The notes beneath the pieces are model-generated. The model made no database searches, had not been told where the DNA came from, and saw nothing but the letters and a program-made list of their open reading frames with translations. Below, piece after piece: positions 36,301-43,777 of a DNA stretch of 64,000 nucleotides. Made by a program: the position numbers and the translations under genes. Numbering within the stretch: position 1 is the stretch's first letter; the number at the start of each line of letters is the position of its first letter. Source of the stretch: a bacterium (GTDB lineage: Bacteria; AUK180). The stretch is taken from NCBI GenBank assembly GCA_023144005.1, contig JAGLGN010000005.1, positions 1 through 64,000 of the forward strand. The letters are read 5' to 3'.

Positions 36301-39231
36301 TTCCCCTACTTTATATGAACTCTTGTCCGCTTTGAGCAACGGGACTTTCGGTTTTTCCGCAGAGGGGTCCTTGATCCTCTTTTCATATACGGTGAATCTT
36401 CTGCTGATATCTACCTTATTTCTCCTGCCGGACACACCCTTTACAGAAAGTTCATAATTGCCCGGTTCCTTCAAAAGTATCTTCTGCTCGTGTTGTCCTG
36501 TTTTCAGATTAAAAATATCTTTGCGGCATTTATCAAGCTCTTCACGGAATGTATAATAAAAAACCTCATCTTTGTATTTGCGTTCCGGTATCAATTCGAC
36601 CTTCTTGATCTCAGCGGTGAATTTCCCCGCCGGGACGGTATCTCCCTTTGTGTCGACATTAATAATTCCGAGATCAAATTTTTCCTCTGCATAAATTCCG
36701 TATTCATTGAATTTGATCCCTATATAGGTCTTTTTATCATAAATCTGCTTTGAAACCGCATAAGACACGGATTTTCTGTCACGATCCTGAACCGTGATAT
36801 AGGCGGTAATGGTTCCGGGAGATTTAAATGGGAGGTCGATGCGCTTTTTAATGGTCTTTTTGCCTTCGCCATCCAGTGTAAAACTTTCTTTGCCAAGCTC
36901 CTTTGTTATATATTCATGGTTCCAGCTATATGTGTATCCCGAATATTTAGAAGTATAGAAATTAGAAGTGGTGAGTGTCCATCTCACGCTGCCTTCGGCT
37001 TCGGACATCGGTATATTATTCTGATAAGCTGAAGTGATATCAAGATCAACCAAATCTCCGGTAAATCTGATCTCTTCTCCGAATTTTCCGCTTACGCTGA
37101 AATTTGTGGGCTTATATTCCTCGATCCGAAAATATGTGCTTATGCTCTGATCATTCCCTACCGATGACTTAATATTAAATCTCGCATTATATCCACCTGT
37201 TCTAGCATCCTCCGGAATAGCATATTCCGCGGTGAAAGTGCCGTAGGGCGTTATGTCTTTTGCTGTGAGCGTGATATCCTGCACCTCTTTGCCGCCGCTG
37301 TCATATACTGTCATTCGAATCCTTTTGATCTTGGGAAGTTCCATTTTTCCAAAGAGCGTATGCCTGAGAATCCCTTTGAATTTTACGGTTTCACCCCTGT
37401 TATACGGGTTCTTATCGGTGTGGACAAGGTATTTCTTCTTATAAAGACCTTCATATCCGTTTCCATAATGATAATAATACCCGCCGCCCGACAGCATCAA
37501 ATAACCGGGGTGCCTTTTATCTTGAGATAAGACCATCGCGCTGCGCAGCAAGAACTTATCCTGCGCTTTCTTAAGATCATATTTCATCATACCGGTTTTA
37601 TTGGTCGTGCCCGAAAATTTGCTTCCTGAGCGATCGATGATCTTGAACGGTATTCCGGAAATGCCGTCGCCTGTACGCATATCAAAGGCAAATAAATATA
37701 GCCTTGAGTCTGAATATGATGCGCATATCCCCATATCCGTACGGGTGATCAATGAATGCGCATTGGAATGGCCGCCGAAGAAAAAGGTATAGAATATTCC
37801 GTGATTTTCTAATTTTTTAAAATCAAGGAATTCCAGTTTCGGTACGTTTTTCGGACTTTCAAAGACAAGGTCAAGTTTATGAAAACCACGTTTTTTATAA
37901 TCCTTTTTCTCATAATAATACCAATCTTTATAAACATACTTCCTTAGCTCCATGGAGGAGAGATTCTTCCAATACATCTCAAGCTTATCGCAATTCAATG
38001 TGTAGATCGGGAAATTGTCATCAAAATAGTCCTCAATAACAATGCTGCCTGATGGAAGGCGAAACTGCGGATAGTAATCATCAACCTTATAAGTGAAGGT
38101 CTGATCCTCATCCAATACATTTCCAAATACATCCTTGCTTGCCGCGAGGACAGTTATCCGATATTCCATTCCGGGCTTGAATTTTCCCCAGATATATACG
38201 GATCTTGAAACGCTTGAAAGATTTTCTTCAAGATTTATTTCTACTTCTGGCTGCACCTTTATCTTCCCCTTGAGCTCCGCAGGACGCACAAGGTTCGTAA
38301 ACGCTATTTCTACACCTTCTCCCGGATAACCGGCATTGTCTATTCTTTGTACTTTGAAATGATTGTATGTCCTAAAGGGTACATGCCTCTCACTGACCTT
38401 CCCTTTGGCCTCATGTCCTCGTGGAAGTTTAATACTCACTTTTATTTCTTTGCCGATACCGTATTTCTTTTGCGGGATCAGCTCTATGACTTTCGCAGGG
38501 TCCGGATCTGCGGCATATAAAAAGGAAGGCACCCTGTAATAAGTGAATGAATCCCATCCGCGTGGGTTTGACGTGTAAGAAAGCCAATCCTTGTAATGTG
38601 CGGAAAGTTTCTTTATATTCGGATGCGACATCTTCACCGGAATAATTTGATTACCGGATGAAACAGTGATCAGTTCTTTGAATCTCTCCAAATCCACCGG
38701 TAGTGAAAATTCAAGATAGATCTTCTGGTCAAGGCCGATCTGCTCGGAATTGTATTGAGGAAATGATGCTGACAATTCAATTCCTGGCGTGCTCACAGTC
38801 CATTCCCTTAAGGGAAGGTCTTTTGTACCTATGAATTCTATAGAGTATTTCGTGGAATATTCAGGAGTGTCATCTACTCTGAAAACATATACTGAACTGG
38901 TTTTCCAATATCCTTCGCCTTTTAATTGCGGTGTTATCTTGATAAGAGAGGGCTCTCCTTTTTTGATCTTCTTCAGGGGCACAACGGGTTTAGAGAAGAC
39001 TACATTGATCTCATCCAGGCCGTCCATCGAGCGTATGACCCCTGTAGGATTTACGGCCAGTATGGTCGCTGTCTCGGTATCCGACGGATCATAAACCGGC
39101 TCGGGAATTGTTTGATCTGAGATCTCGGAAGTACCCGGATCCTGGCTGATCGGCGGCTTGTTGTCATCATCACAGCCGATAAATATGAAAAGCAGGAATA
39201 CAATGAGCAAAAGGGATAGAAATTTCTTCAT
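33373..39231 (-). CDS. alpha-2-macroglobulin family lipoprotein
   Basis: Bacterial alpha-2-macroglobulins are periplasmic protease traps thought to protect the envelope. The 1952-residue product starts with a lipoprotein signal ending at FIGC (Cys20). Many macroglobulin-like beta domains follow; an MG1-type start (SDTETATILAVNPTGVI) and the typical YLVHTDKNPYNRGETVKFKG region near 615 are visible. The thioester motif CLEQ is intact with Cys1468 in YPYSCLEQ, and the following alpha-helical thioester domain runs to about 1750. A low-complexity Met/Glu/Ala stretch (~1170-1230) carries the likely bait region before the thioester domain. The penicillin-binding protein 1C gene that often accompanies this family is not adjacent. 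It appears monocistronic. Confidence 0.93.
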   Translation of the reverse strand: MKKFLSLLLIVFLLFIFIGCDDDNKPPISQDPGTSEISDQTIPEPVYDPSDTETATILAVNPTGVIRSMDGLDEINVVFSKPVVPLKKIKKGEPSLIKITPQLKGEGYWKTSSVYVFRVDDTPEYSTKYSIEFIGTKDLPLREWTVSTPGIELSASFPQYNSEQIGLDQKIYLEFSLPVDLERFKELITVSSGNQIIPVKMSHPNIKKLSAHYKDWLSYTSNPRGWDSFTYYRVPSFLYAADPDPAKVIELIPQKKYGIGKEIKVSIKLPRGHEAKGKVSERHVPFRTYNHFKVQRIDNAGYPGEGVEIAFTNLVRPAELKGKIKVQPEVEINLEENLSSVSRSVYIWGKFKPGMEYRITVLAASKDVFGNVLDEDQTFTYKVDDYYPQFRLPSGSIVIEDYFDDNFPIYTLNCDKLEMYWKNLSSMELRKYVYKDWYYYEKKDYKKRGFHKLDLVFESPKNVPKLEFLDFKKLENHGIFYTFFFGGHSNAHSLITRTDMGICASYSDSRLYLFAFDMRTGDGISGIPFKIIDRSGSKFSGTTNKTGMMKYDLKKAQDKFLLRSAMVLSQDKRHPGYLMLSGGGYYYHYGNGYEGLYKKKYLVHTDKNPYNRGETVKFKGILRHTLFGKMELPKIKRIRMTVYDSGGKEVQDITLTAKDITPYGTFTAEYAIPEDARTGGYNARFNIKSSVGNDQSISTYFRIEEYKPTNFSVSGKFGEEIRFTGDLVDLDITSAYQNNIPMSEAEGSVRWTLTTSNFYTSKYSGYTYSWNHEYITKELGKESFTLDGEGKKTIKKRIDLPFKSPGTITAYITVQDRDRKSVSYAVSKQIYDKKTYIGIKFNEYGIYAEEKFDLGIINVDTKGDTVPAGKFTAEIKKVELIPERKYKDEVFYYTFREELDKCRKDIFNLKTGQHEQKILLKEPGNYELSVKGVSGRRNKVDISRRFTVYEKRIKDPSAEKPKVPLLKADKSSYKVGEKIVLSVYSPWDNCKVMITAGNEDIYYNTVLDISNETIVHKIKIGEDYITGVNITAQIIKPRGKEQTFDIYGTDITKPNIHTLSIDVHVDNSIKRIILDVSSDKEKYNPGETVKLKIKASDHNKKPVKTELCISVVDKGVLDLLGFRFPNPFNFFWGYLDRNVYNMDNIRYLLSKEDFMAFLEGSLDPEFLDQIQGGSHRLGYDKKEKSYRMSAKSVMSDDMDMSAEVTALEEEAIEFEGKQSVAEAPSPMKKAKGSSRATRNGGDGFSDIALRRIFEESTFYKAYAHTDADGYATLEFPLSDRLSKFIIMVSGVSQKDLFGYGETSIDVKKDLILRESLPNFLRLGDDFEAGVTVTNNTEKTRKIKVIAEVKNLMMKKDQEPIQILKLKAGETKELRWEFLVHQKGETVFTFKATDGEVSDGLERKVKVSDPKFQEAVASFGLVKKGMKELIEVPLDTFHEFDKLELSLSSTAMVGLKRNFELLREYPYSCLEQKLSRIYPLVTSQDLLIEFKLSKLSRAAMGKQIKKLLKEVGKFQASSGGFKYYPDSLYESPWLTAYTLEFLFHARSRDYKVDKDVVDRGLAYLQSYVKSYSVDTKYPYSRAVVYSTVSYAHYIVSLYKKTSPKVMEKLYKVRDRLPLSSVLHLYKSLSAYGADTAKKHDVLNDILFNKVKVDPTTAHFENQEDPDWWWIHESNIRTTATILYGMLESKGKFPLAEKAARWLTEATKQKRYISTQENIRLFQAFEKYYKIYEAETPDFVIEAMINSKVIAKEKFKGRDVEARFTQLMLSEYKPGEMLKLTFNKKGPGQPYYLLRMKYFPKGELPSIDRGFEVIREYKPLDGSEWKGYFEAGKKYLVEITVKNTQERHFVMLNDYLPAGLRVLNPAFRTTSPKDLQKTNRRSWWGSWWGGFYRSEIYFDSVKVFAEYLRAGTHKWTYLVESTNYGKFTAPGTYVEEMYNQEVFGRSEKKILEVR

Positions 39232-39251
39232 AAGAAACCCTCCGTGAATAC

Positions 39252-39257
39252 ATTATA
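39252..39257 (-). promoter_or_regulatory. -10 box of the alpha-2-macroglobulin gene
   Basis: TATAAT on the minus strand lies 20 nt before the ATG at 39231, and GGAGGG is placed between them. The -35 region (TTTTCT at 17 bp) is weak. Confidence 0.5.
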
Positions 39258-39356
39258 CCCTTTGTTCGTTCAAAAGAAAAGCGATAAACGATGTGTTGCG
39301 GAGCTCGCTCAGCAACACGTCACACGCGAGACATCACACTTCACATGTGCATGGGG

Positions 39357-39383
39357 ATGGATTCCCGCTTTCGCGGGAATGAC
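39357..39383 (+). repeat. constant-flank hairpin repeat
   Basis: ATTCCCGC and GCGGGAAT pair perfectly around TTTC (39361-39380), between ATGG and GAC flanks. Confidence 0.8.
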
Positions 39384-39529
39384 AAAGGAAAGAGGGGATG
39401 ACATTAAAAGATTTGTGGAGAATGTTCTCGTTTGCTTATAACGGGGCGTAGAGTGTACAATTGCTTCGCAATTTTCAACTCTCCGCTTGGAACTTTTACA
39501 TCGGGACAGACAGTCGTTCGGCACGAACG

Positions 39530-39564
39530 AAGTGTGAGGTGTGAAGTGTCGCGTGTGAAGTAGA
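39530..39564. repeat. heptanucleotide tandem array (5 units)
   Basis: AAGTGTG, AGGTGTG, AAGTGTC, GCGTGTG and AAGTAGA follow in register; the consensus is the complement of CACACTT. Confidence 0.8.
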
Positions 39565-39577
39565 GATAGGAAAGGGG

Positions 39578-39614
39578 ATGGATTCTTCAGTCGCTACCGC
39601 TCTTTCAGAATGAC
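39578..39614 (+). repeat. constant-flank hairpin repeat
   Basis: ATGGATTCT ... AGAATGAC frames a 20-nt core. An almost identical copy is inverted at 5751-5787. Confidence 0.7.
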
Positions 39615-39640
39615 AAATATGTGTCTATTTTATCTCATAA

Positions 39641-39668
39641 TTGTTCATTGTCAATTGTACATTGTTCA
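39641..39668. repeat. heptanucleotide tandem array, TTGTTCA type
   Basis: TTGTTCA, TTGTCAA, TTGTACA and TTGTTCA follow in 7-bp register. Confidence 0.75.
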
Positions 39669-39700
39669 TTATCCTTAGGAGTACGACATGTCCCATATCC

Positions 39701-39973
39701 AGTGTACTGTTCCATAAATACTATGTCAATGGAATGTTTAGATTTGAGTCAATTCCAACAAACGATGAGTGCGGCGTACCCTTTGTGGTCCGGAAGCGAA
39801 GAGAGAGGAAGAAATTGATCAAAGATGACATTCCCTTCGGGCTGAAGCTCTTTTTCTGTCTTCTGCGTTGCTCGTTGCTTACATACCGCTGTGGGTATGC
39901 CGCGCTCCTCGCGCCTTGAATACAAATCAAAATAGCATCAGCCATTGTTATGGTATTTATGGAACAGTACACT
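39701..39973 (-). mobile_element. foldback (MITE-like) element, copy 1, complete
   Basis: The 273-bp element has terminal inverted repeats that match for 21 bp without a mismatch (AGTGTACTGTTCCATAAATAC) and then less well through CAATGG. Inner segments also pair, for example GCGCGGCATACCC with GGGTACGCCGCAC, so each arm is about 90 nt. An ~80-codon frame with QRRRQKKSFSP is shared with copies 2 and 3 but has no transposase features. It has inserted inside a composite intergenic repeat: the flanks GTCCCATATC and GTTGGGGT.CGGCG are contiguous at ~5568-5595 (minus strand). A partner transposase must be elsewhere. Confidence 0.85.
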
Positions 39974-40095
39974 ATGTTGGGGTGCGGCGCGATATGATTG
40001 TAACAGGATATCTAATGAAAGAAACGAAATAACGATTTTCCGGCTACGGATGTGCCGGTTGTTCCCTTCTCAACCTGCAAACCTATCAATCGTCT

Positions 40096-41406
40096 TTAGA
40101 ATTCGTAATAGTATTCGTCGATCTCCCATTGGGTAACATTATTAGAGAAGCGCTTCCATTCATCTTCTTTCAATGCTATATACCTTTTATATAGAGGTGC
40201 GCCGAGAAGTTCTTTTACCATAGTTCCTGATTTGGTCTTATTAAGAGCGCTTTCAAGACTATCCGGCAAGGTGTCAATACCCTTTTGCAGAACATCCTTT
40301 TGCGTCAGGTCGAAGATATTAAACTCAATAGGATCGGGAGCTTTCAAACCGGCTTTTACCCCGCTCATACCTGCTTTGAAAAGCGAGGCATACGCAAGAT
40401 ATGGATTACAGCTGGGATCAGGATTTCTTACTTCGATACGGATCGATTTGGGTTTTTTGGCATTGAATTGAGGTACACGGATCAAGGTGCTTCTATTATT
40501 ATGTCCCCATGCGACATATACCGGAGCTTCATATCCCGGAACCAGCCTTTTGTAGGAGTTGACCGTGGGGTTGGTCAATAATGCGATCTCTTTGATGTGG
40601 TCGATGATGCCCGTCAGAAAACTCTTGCCGAAATCCGAAAGGTCTTTCTCGGCTGCCATAAGATTGCGGTCGCCGTCAAATATTGACATATGCGTGTGAA
40701 GTCCGTTGCCGGCTTTTTTAAAAAGTGGTTTTGGCATGAATGAAGCGTAGATACCGTACTTTGCCGCTATCTTCTTTATGATAGCACGGGCGATTATGAC
40801 ACGGTCCGCGATCAGATGAGCGTCGGAATACTGCAGGTCCACCTCGAACTGACTGTCAGCAACCTCATGATGATAATACTCGGTATCTATACCGAGCTTT
40901 ATCAATGTGTTGGCTATCTCGTTCAATATCTTCGTCGCCTCATCAAAGATGATCATATCAAAGTATGAGCCTTTATCAATGATCTCTCTGGGTTTATTCG
41001 CCCTGAAGAAAAAGAATTCAAGTTCAGCACCGATATTCAATCTCTGTGATGATGTAAGATTTTCCTCCACGGTTCTCCTCAAGATAGCACGGCTGTCACC
41101 TTCAAATACCTGGTAATCCGGTGTAAAGATGTTGCCCAGAAATACCAAAGAGGGCATTCCGAAAACCTCTTCACCCAGAAATAAGGCGGTATTGAGGTCG
41201 GGTTTTATTACCAGATCGGATTCCGTGATATCCTGAAAACCGGTAACGGAAGATCCGTCAAATCCTAGTCCTTCATCCAGCGAAGCCTCTAATTTATCCA
41301 GAGAAAATGCAAAGGTCTTGATCTTTCCCGCTATATCAATAAACCAGATATTGCCGAAATTAATACCCATTTCACGTGCTTTGCTTACAATTGTTATTGG
41401 TTCCAT
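40096..41406 (-). CDS. glnA: glutamine synthetase type I
   Basis: GlnA condenses glutamate and ammonia with ATP. The 436-residue product carries GFDGSSVTGF near 47-57, an AELEFFFFR segment near 123, the YHHEVADSQFEVDL active-site loop near 178-191, NGLHTHMSIFDG near 233 and a NPTVNSYKRLVPGYEAPVY stretch near 277. The position of the adenylylated tyrosine in proteobacterial enzymes reads FNIFDLTQ, with phenylalanine, so control by adenylylation is not expected (alpha-type subfamily). It follows queC by 13 bp with a GGGGG ribosome site and closes the queE-queC operon. Confidence 0.93.
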   Translation of the reverse strand: MEPITIVSKAREMGINFGNIWFIDIAGKIKTFAFSLDKLEASLDEGLGFDGSSVTGFQDITESDLVIKPDLNTALFLGEEVFGMPSLVFLGNIFTPDYQVFEGDSRAILRRTVEENLTSSQRLNIGAELEFFFFRANKPREIIDKGSYFDMIIFDEATKILNEIANTLIKLGIDTEYYHHEVADSQFEVDLQYSDAHLIADRVIIARAIIKKIAAKYGIYASFMPKPLFKKAGNGLHTHMSIFDGDRNLMAAEKDLSDFGKSFLTGIIDHIKEIALLTNPTVNSYKRLVPGYEAPVYVAWGHNNRSTLIRVPQFNAKKPKSIRIEVRNPDPSCNPYLAYASLFKAGMSGVKAGLKAPDPIEFNIFDLTQKDVLQKGIDTLPDSLESALNKTKSGTMVKELLGAPLYKRYIALKEDEWKRFSNNVTQWEIDEYYYEF

Positions 41407-41419
41407 ATAGCCCCCATAA

Positions 41420-42103
41420 TTATTTATTTTCCAGCAAGGGATCTTTTATTCCCGCTTCGTTAAATCCCCTTGCCCTCAACAGGCATGACTCGCATGTTCC
41501 GCAGGGAATATCTTCTCTCGTATAACAAGACCATGTCAATTCAAAGGGGAGCTTCAACAATTCCCCCTGCTGCACGATCTGCTTTTTGTTCATCTCAAGT
41601 AATGGTGTGGAAACTGTTATCCCGTTGGCGGTACCGGCGGCAAGGGCGGGACTCAGGTATTTGTAGAACTCTTTTCTGCAGTCCGGATATCCGGAAGAGT
41701 CCTCTTCCACAACACCGATAAATATCGTCTGCGCATCTATCAGCTCTCCCCATGCTGCCGCTAGGGAGATTATAAACCCATTTCTAAACGGGACATAGGT
41801 TCTGGGAATATCATTCTTCCCGCGCTCACCTATATCATCCGGCAAAGCCTCAAACATATCGATCTTGCCGTCACCTATCAGAGAGCTTCCGCCAAGTTGT
41901 GTGAAAAATCCCGTATCGATCACCTGCCGCCCAGCCGCATTGAAGTGATGGGATATGTCATAGAATGCCTTCAGCTCCCTTTTTTGTGTCAATTGTCCGT
42001 AATTCAAATGCAGTGTAAATATCTCATATCCCTGCTCTTTTGCGATTGCCGCGGCAAGCGCGGAATCCATTCCCCCGGAGAGGACAACGACTGCTCTTTT
42101 CAT
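41420..42103 (-). CDS. queC: 7-cyano-7-deazaguanine synthase
   Basis: QueC converts 7-carboxy-7-deazaguanine to preQ0 with ATP and ammonia, in queuosine biosynthesis. The ATG at 42103 is chosen because it overlaps the queE stop (ATGA) and places the PP-loop SGGMDS at 9-14, as usual; the product has 227 aa. The zinc-binding cysteines CYTREDIPCGTCESC lie near the C-terminus (~193-207). TYVPFRNG near 108 is another family motif. Confidence 0.95.
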   Translation of the reverse strand: MKRAVVVLSGGMDSALAAAIAKEQGYEIFTLHLNYGQLTQKRELKAFYDISHHFNAAGRQVIDTGFFTQLGGSSLIGDGKIDMFEALPDDIGERGKNDIPRTYVPFRNGFIISLAAAWGELIDAQTIFIGVVEEDSSGYPDCRKEFYKYLSPALAAGTANGITVSTPLLEMNKKQIVQQGELLKLPFELTWSCYTREDIPCGTCESCLLRARGFNEAGIKDPLLENK

Positions 42104-42717
42104 TTTCTTCTTTCTTCTCCCCAAATATATTTATGCATTTGAATTCCCATTTTTGTTCTGACATCACCCCTTTCAACGACCGCATCCCATATCACGCCGG
42201 AATCCATTTCTCCCCATGCCGGGGTAATATATACAAATAGATGCCCGGGAATACTTTCTCCGATATAATCAAAAGCCCAATTAAGGTCATCATCGGTAGC
42301 CACAACAATATTTATCCAATCCCTTTTAGTAAGCTTGTTGAAATTTACGATCTCAAAATCTATGCCGGTTGAAGGAACTTTGATATCGATCGCCCAGGTA
42401 ACATTATCCGCTTCAAATATCTCTAGGGTACCATTGGTCTGTATCTCAAAATCTATTTCAGGAAACATCCCTATCAATTTCATGATCTCATCTTTTTGAA
42501 TGAGGGGTTCGCCGCCCGTCAATACGACTGGAATTCCGGCAACTCTTATCTTCTGCGCAAGCGCTTCAATGCTTACTTCTTCTCCGCCCTCAAGGGCGTA
42601 CTCGGTATCGCAATATTCGCATCTCACATTGCAGCCGGATAGCCGGATAAAGAATACATTAGCGCCTATTTCGGGGCCCTCACCCTGAATTGAGGAAAAA
42701 GTTTCCGTGATCTTCAT
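42100..42717 (-). CDS. queE: 7-carboxy-7-deazaguanine synthase
   Basis: QueE is a radical SAM enzyme that makes the 7-deazapurine ring for queuosine. With the ATG at 42717 the product has 205 aa and begins with the usual MKITETFSSIQGEG. The cluster cysteines are 29, 33 and 36 in GCNVRCEYCDT. TGGEPL follows near 76. An earlier in-frame ATG overlaps the -10 box and is unlikely. queD and queF are not in the window. No preQ1 riboswitch is seen in the 107-bp divergent spacer. Confidence 0.94.
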   Translation of the reverse strand: MKITETFSSIQGEGPEIGANVFFIRLSGCNVRCEYCDTEYALEGGEEVSIEALAQKIRVAGIPVVLTGGEPLIQKDEIMKLIGMFPEIDFEIQTNGTLEIFEADNVTWAIDIKVPSTGIDFEIVNFNKLTKRDWINIVVATDDDLNWAFDYIGESIPGHLFVYITPAWGEMDSGVIWDAVVERGDVRTKMGIQMHKYIWGEERRK

Positions 42718-42736
42718 AATATTGTTTGAATAATTC

Positions 42737-42764
42737 ATTATACTCAAAACTATTAAAATTTCAA
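42737..42764 (-). promoter_or_regulatory. promoter of the queE-queC-glnA operon
   Basis: On the minus strand TTGAAA (42759-42764), a 16-bp spacer and TATAAT (42737-42742) precede the queE ATG by 19 nt. No ribosome site is visible in the short leader. Confidence 0.7.
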
Positions 42765-42776
42765 ATTCACAACTTC

Positions 42777-42805
42777 TTGAAAAAACAGATGAACTTTGTT
42801 ATATT
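42777..42805 (+). promoter_or_regulatory. promoter of the AbiEii-like gene
   Basis: TTGAAA (42777-42782), a 17-bp spacer and TATATT (42800-42805) lie just upstream of GAGAGG and the ATG at 42825. It is divergent from the queE promoter, with the -35 boxes 12 bp apart. Confidence 0.75.
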
Positions 42806-42824
42806 CTTCCATGAGAGGTTTGAT

Positions 42825-43739
42825 ATGATCTACGGAAATGAAAAATTCTTCACAACGGAACACATAGAGTCTCAAAGCGGACATGCGCCCAAATTGCTTT
42901 GCGAACTCGTTGTTTACTCTTTGGAATTGGTCTCGCAACTTTCAGCGACAGGGTTGAAGTACCGCTTCAAAGGAGGTAATTCTCTTTTGATATTATTGGA
43001 AGACCCTATGAGGTTTTCCATCGATGTAGATATAGTAACCGACGCAACCAAGGACAAAGTGATAGAGATCGCGGAATCCATAGCAAAGGAATGTCAGCTT
43101 TTCAGCAAGGTCGAGATCAGACAGCATAAGACAAAGCCATGGCTTCCAATGATCTCTTTTAAATTTTTCTTTGGCTCCTTATTTCAAAGTGCCGAGGATG
43201 CCTTTGTCATGCTGGATGTTGTCCTGGAGCCCGCTCCATATCCCGGCCAGGTAAAGCAGGTTAAATGCCTGGATATTTACTCTTCCAATCAGCAAGTTGA
43301 GGTTCCGACCATCGCCGGACTGATCGGGGATAAATTACTCACAATGGGACCCGCTACTCTGGGGATCCCAATCGGAAAAGGCAAAGAAGCCCAGAGATTG
43401 AAACATGTTTTTGATGTCTCATTGCTCTCGCGGCAGAGTTATGAACTGGACGATGTCATGGATTCGATAAATGCATGTATGATACAGGAAATGCGTATTC
43501 AGAAGAATTCCTTTTCACTGAAGGAAGTGATCGACGATACAATTCTCTTTTTGTCAAAGCCGATATCATATGACAACAAGCCGCCATTGGAAGAATGCGA
43601 AGGCGATCACTATCTCTATGAAACCGTAAAGGGATTTGAGGACTTCCGAAAACATCTTTTCAAAATAGATTACACTTGGGAAATGTTTCGGGAAAGCTGT
43701 ACTGATGTTATTAATATCCTCAAGAAATTAGTGCTCTGA
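42825..43739 (+). CDS. AbiEii/AbiGii-family nucleotidyltransferase
   Basis: The start at 42825 follows GAGAGG and the promoter; longer in-frame starts lie upstream of the -10 box. The 304-residue product has the nucleotidyltransferase motif of the AbiEii family: RFKGGNSLLILLEDPMRFSIDVDI at about 45-68, with the GG(N/T)SL and the SxDxD metal site, and a VPTIAGLIGDKLLTMGP segment near 162-178. AbiEii proteins are toxins that modify tRNA or NTP-linked targets and usually pair with an AbiEi antitoxin. No antitoxin gene is adjacent; the neighbour is the unrelated queE. It may be a solitary homologue with a housekeeping or defence role. Confidence 0.8.
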   Translation: MIYGNEKFFTTEHIESQSGHAPKLLCELVVYSLELVSQLSATGLKYRFKGGNSLLILLEDPMRFSIDVDIVTDATKDKVIEIAESIAKECQLFSKVEIRQHKTKPWLPMISFKFFFGSLFQSAEDAFVMLDVVLEPAPYPGQVKQVKCLDIYSSNQQVEVPTIAGLIGDKLLTMGPATLGIPIGKGKEAQRLKHVFDVSLLSRQSYELDDVMDSINACMIQEMRIQKNSFSLKEVIDDTILFLSKPISYDNKPPLEECEGDHYLYETVKGFEDFRKHLFKIDYTWEMFRESCTDVINILKKLVL

Positions 43740-43777
43740 TTCATTAAGAGTTTTGAAAGCAGTTGTTTGGCCAATTC

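Larger units (their letters stand above)
39258..40095. repeat. gene-free repeat-rich spacer with nested mobile element
   Basis: No host gene is supported in this ~840 bp stretch. From left to right it holds a heptad-like region (~39318-39350), a constant-flank hairpin (39357-39383), a composite repeat block (39413-39509) shared with 33083-33177, a heptad array (39530-39564), a second hairpin (39578-39614), another heptad array (39641-39668), the start of a composite block ending GTCCCATATC, a complete foldback element (39701-39973), and the rest of that block (39974-40060). Confidence 0.8.

Noticed and set aside
39721-39972. The ~80-codon frame with QRRRQKKSFSP in the foldback elements as a real gene
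   Set aside because: It lacks a ribosome site and any known domain, its C-terminus varies by frameshift in copy 2, and it is fully contained in the inverted-repeat element. Conservation is explained by recent copying.
42718-42824. preQ1 riboswitch before queE
   Set aside because: The promoter lies only 19 nt before the ATG, leaving no space for the aptamer.
42726-42824. Longer N-terminus for the AbiEii-like protein
   Set aside because: The extension would start upstream of the -10 box at 42800-42805 and has no ribosome site; the ATG at 42825 has both.
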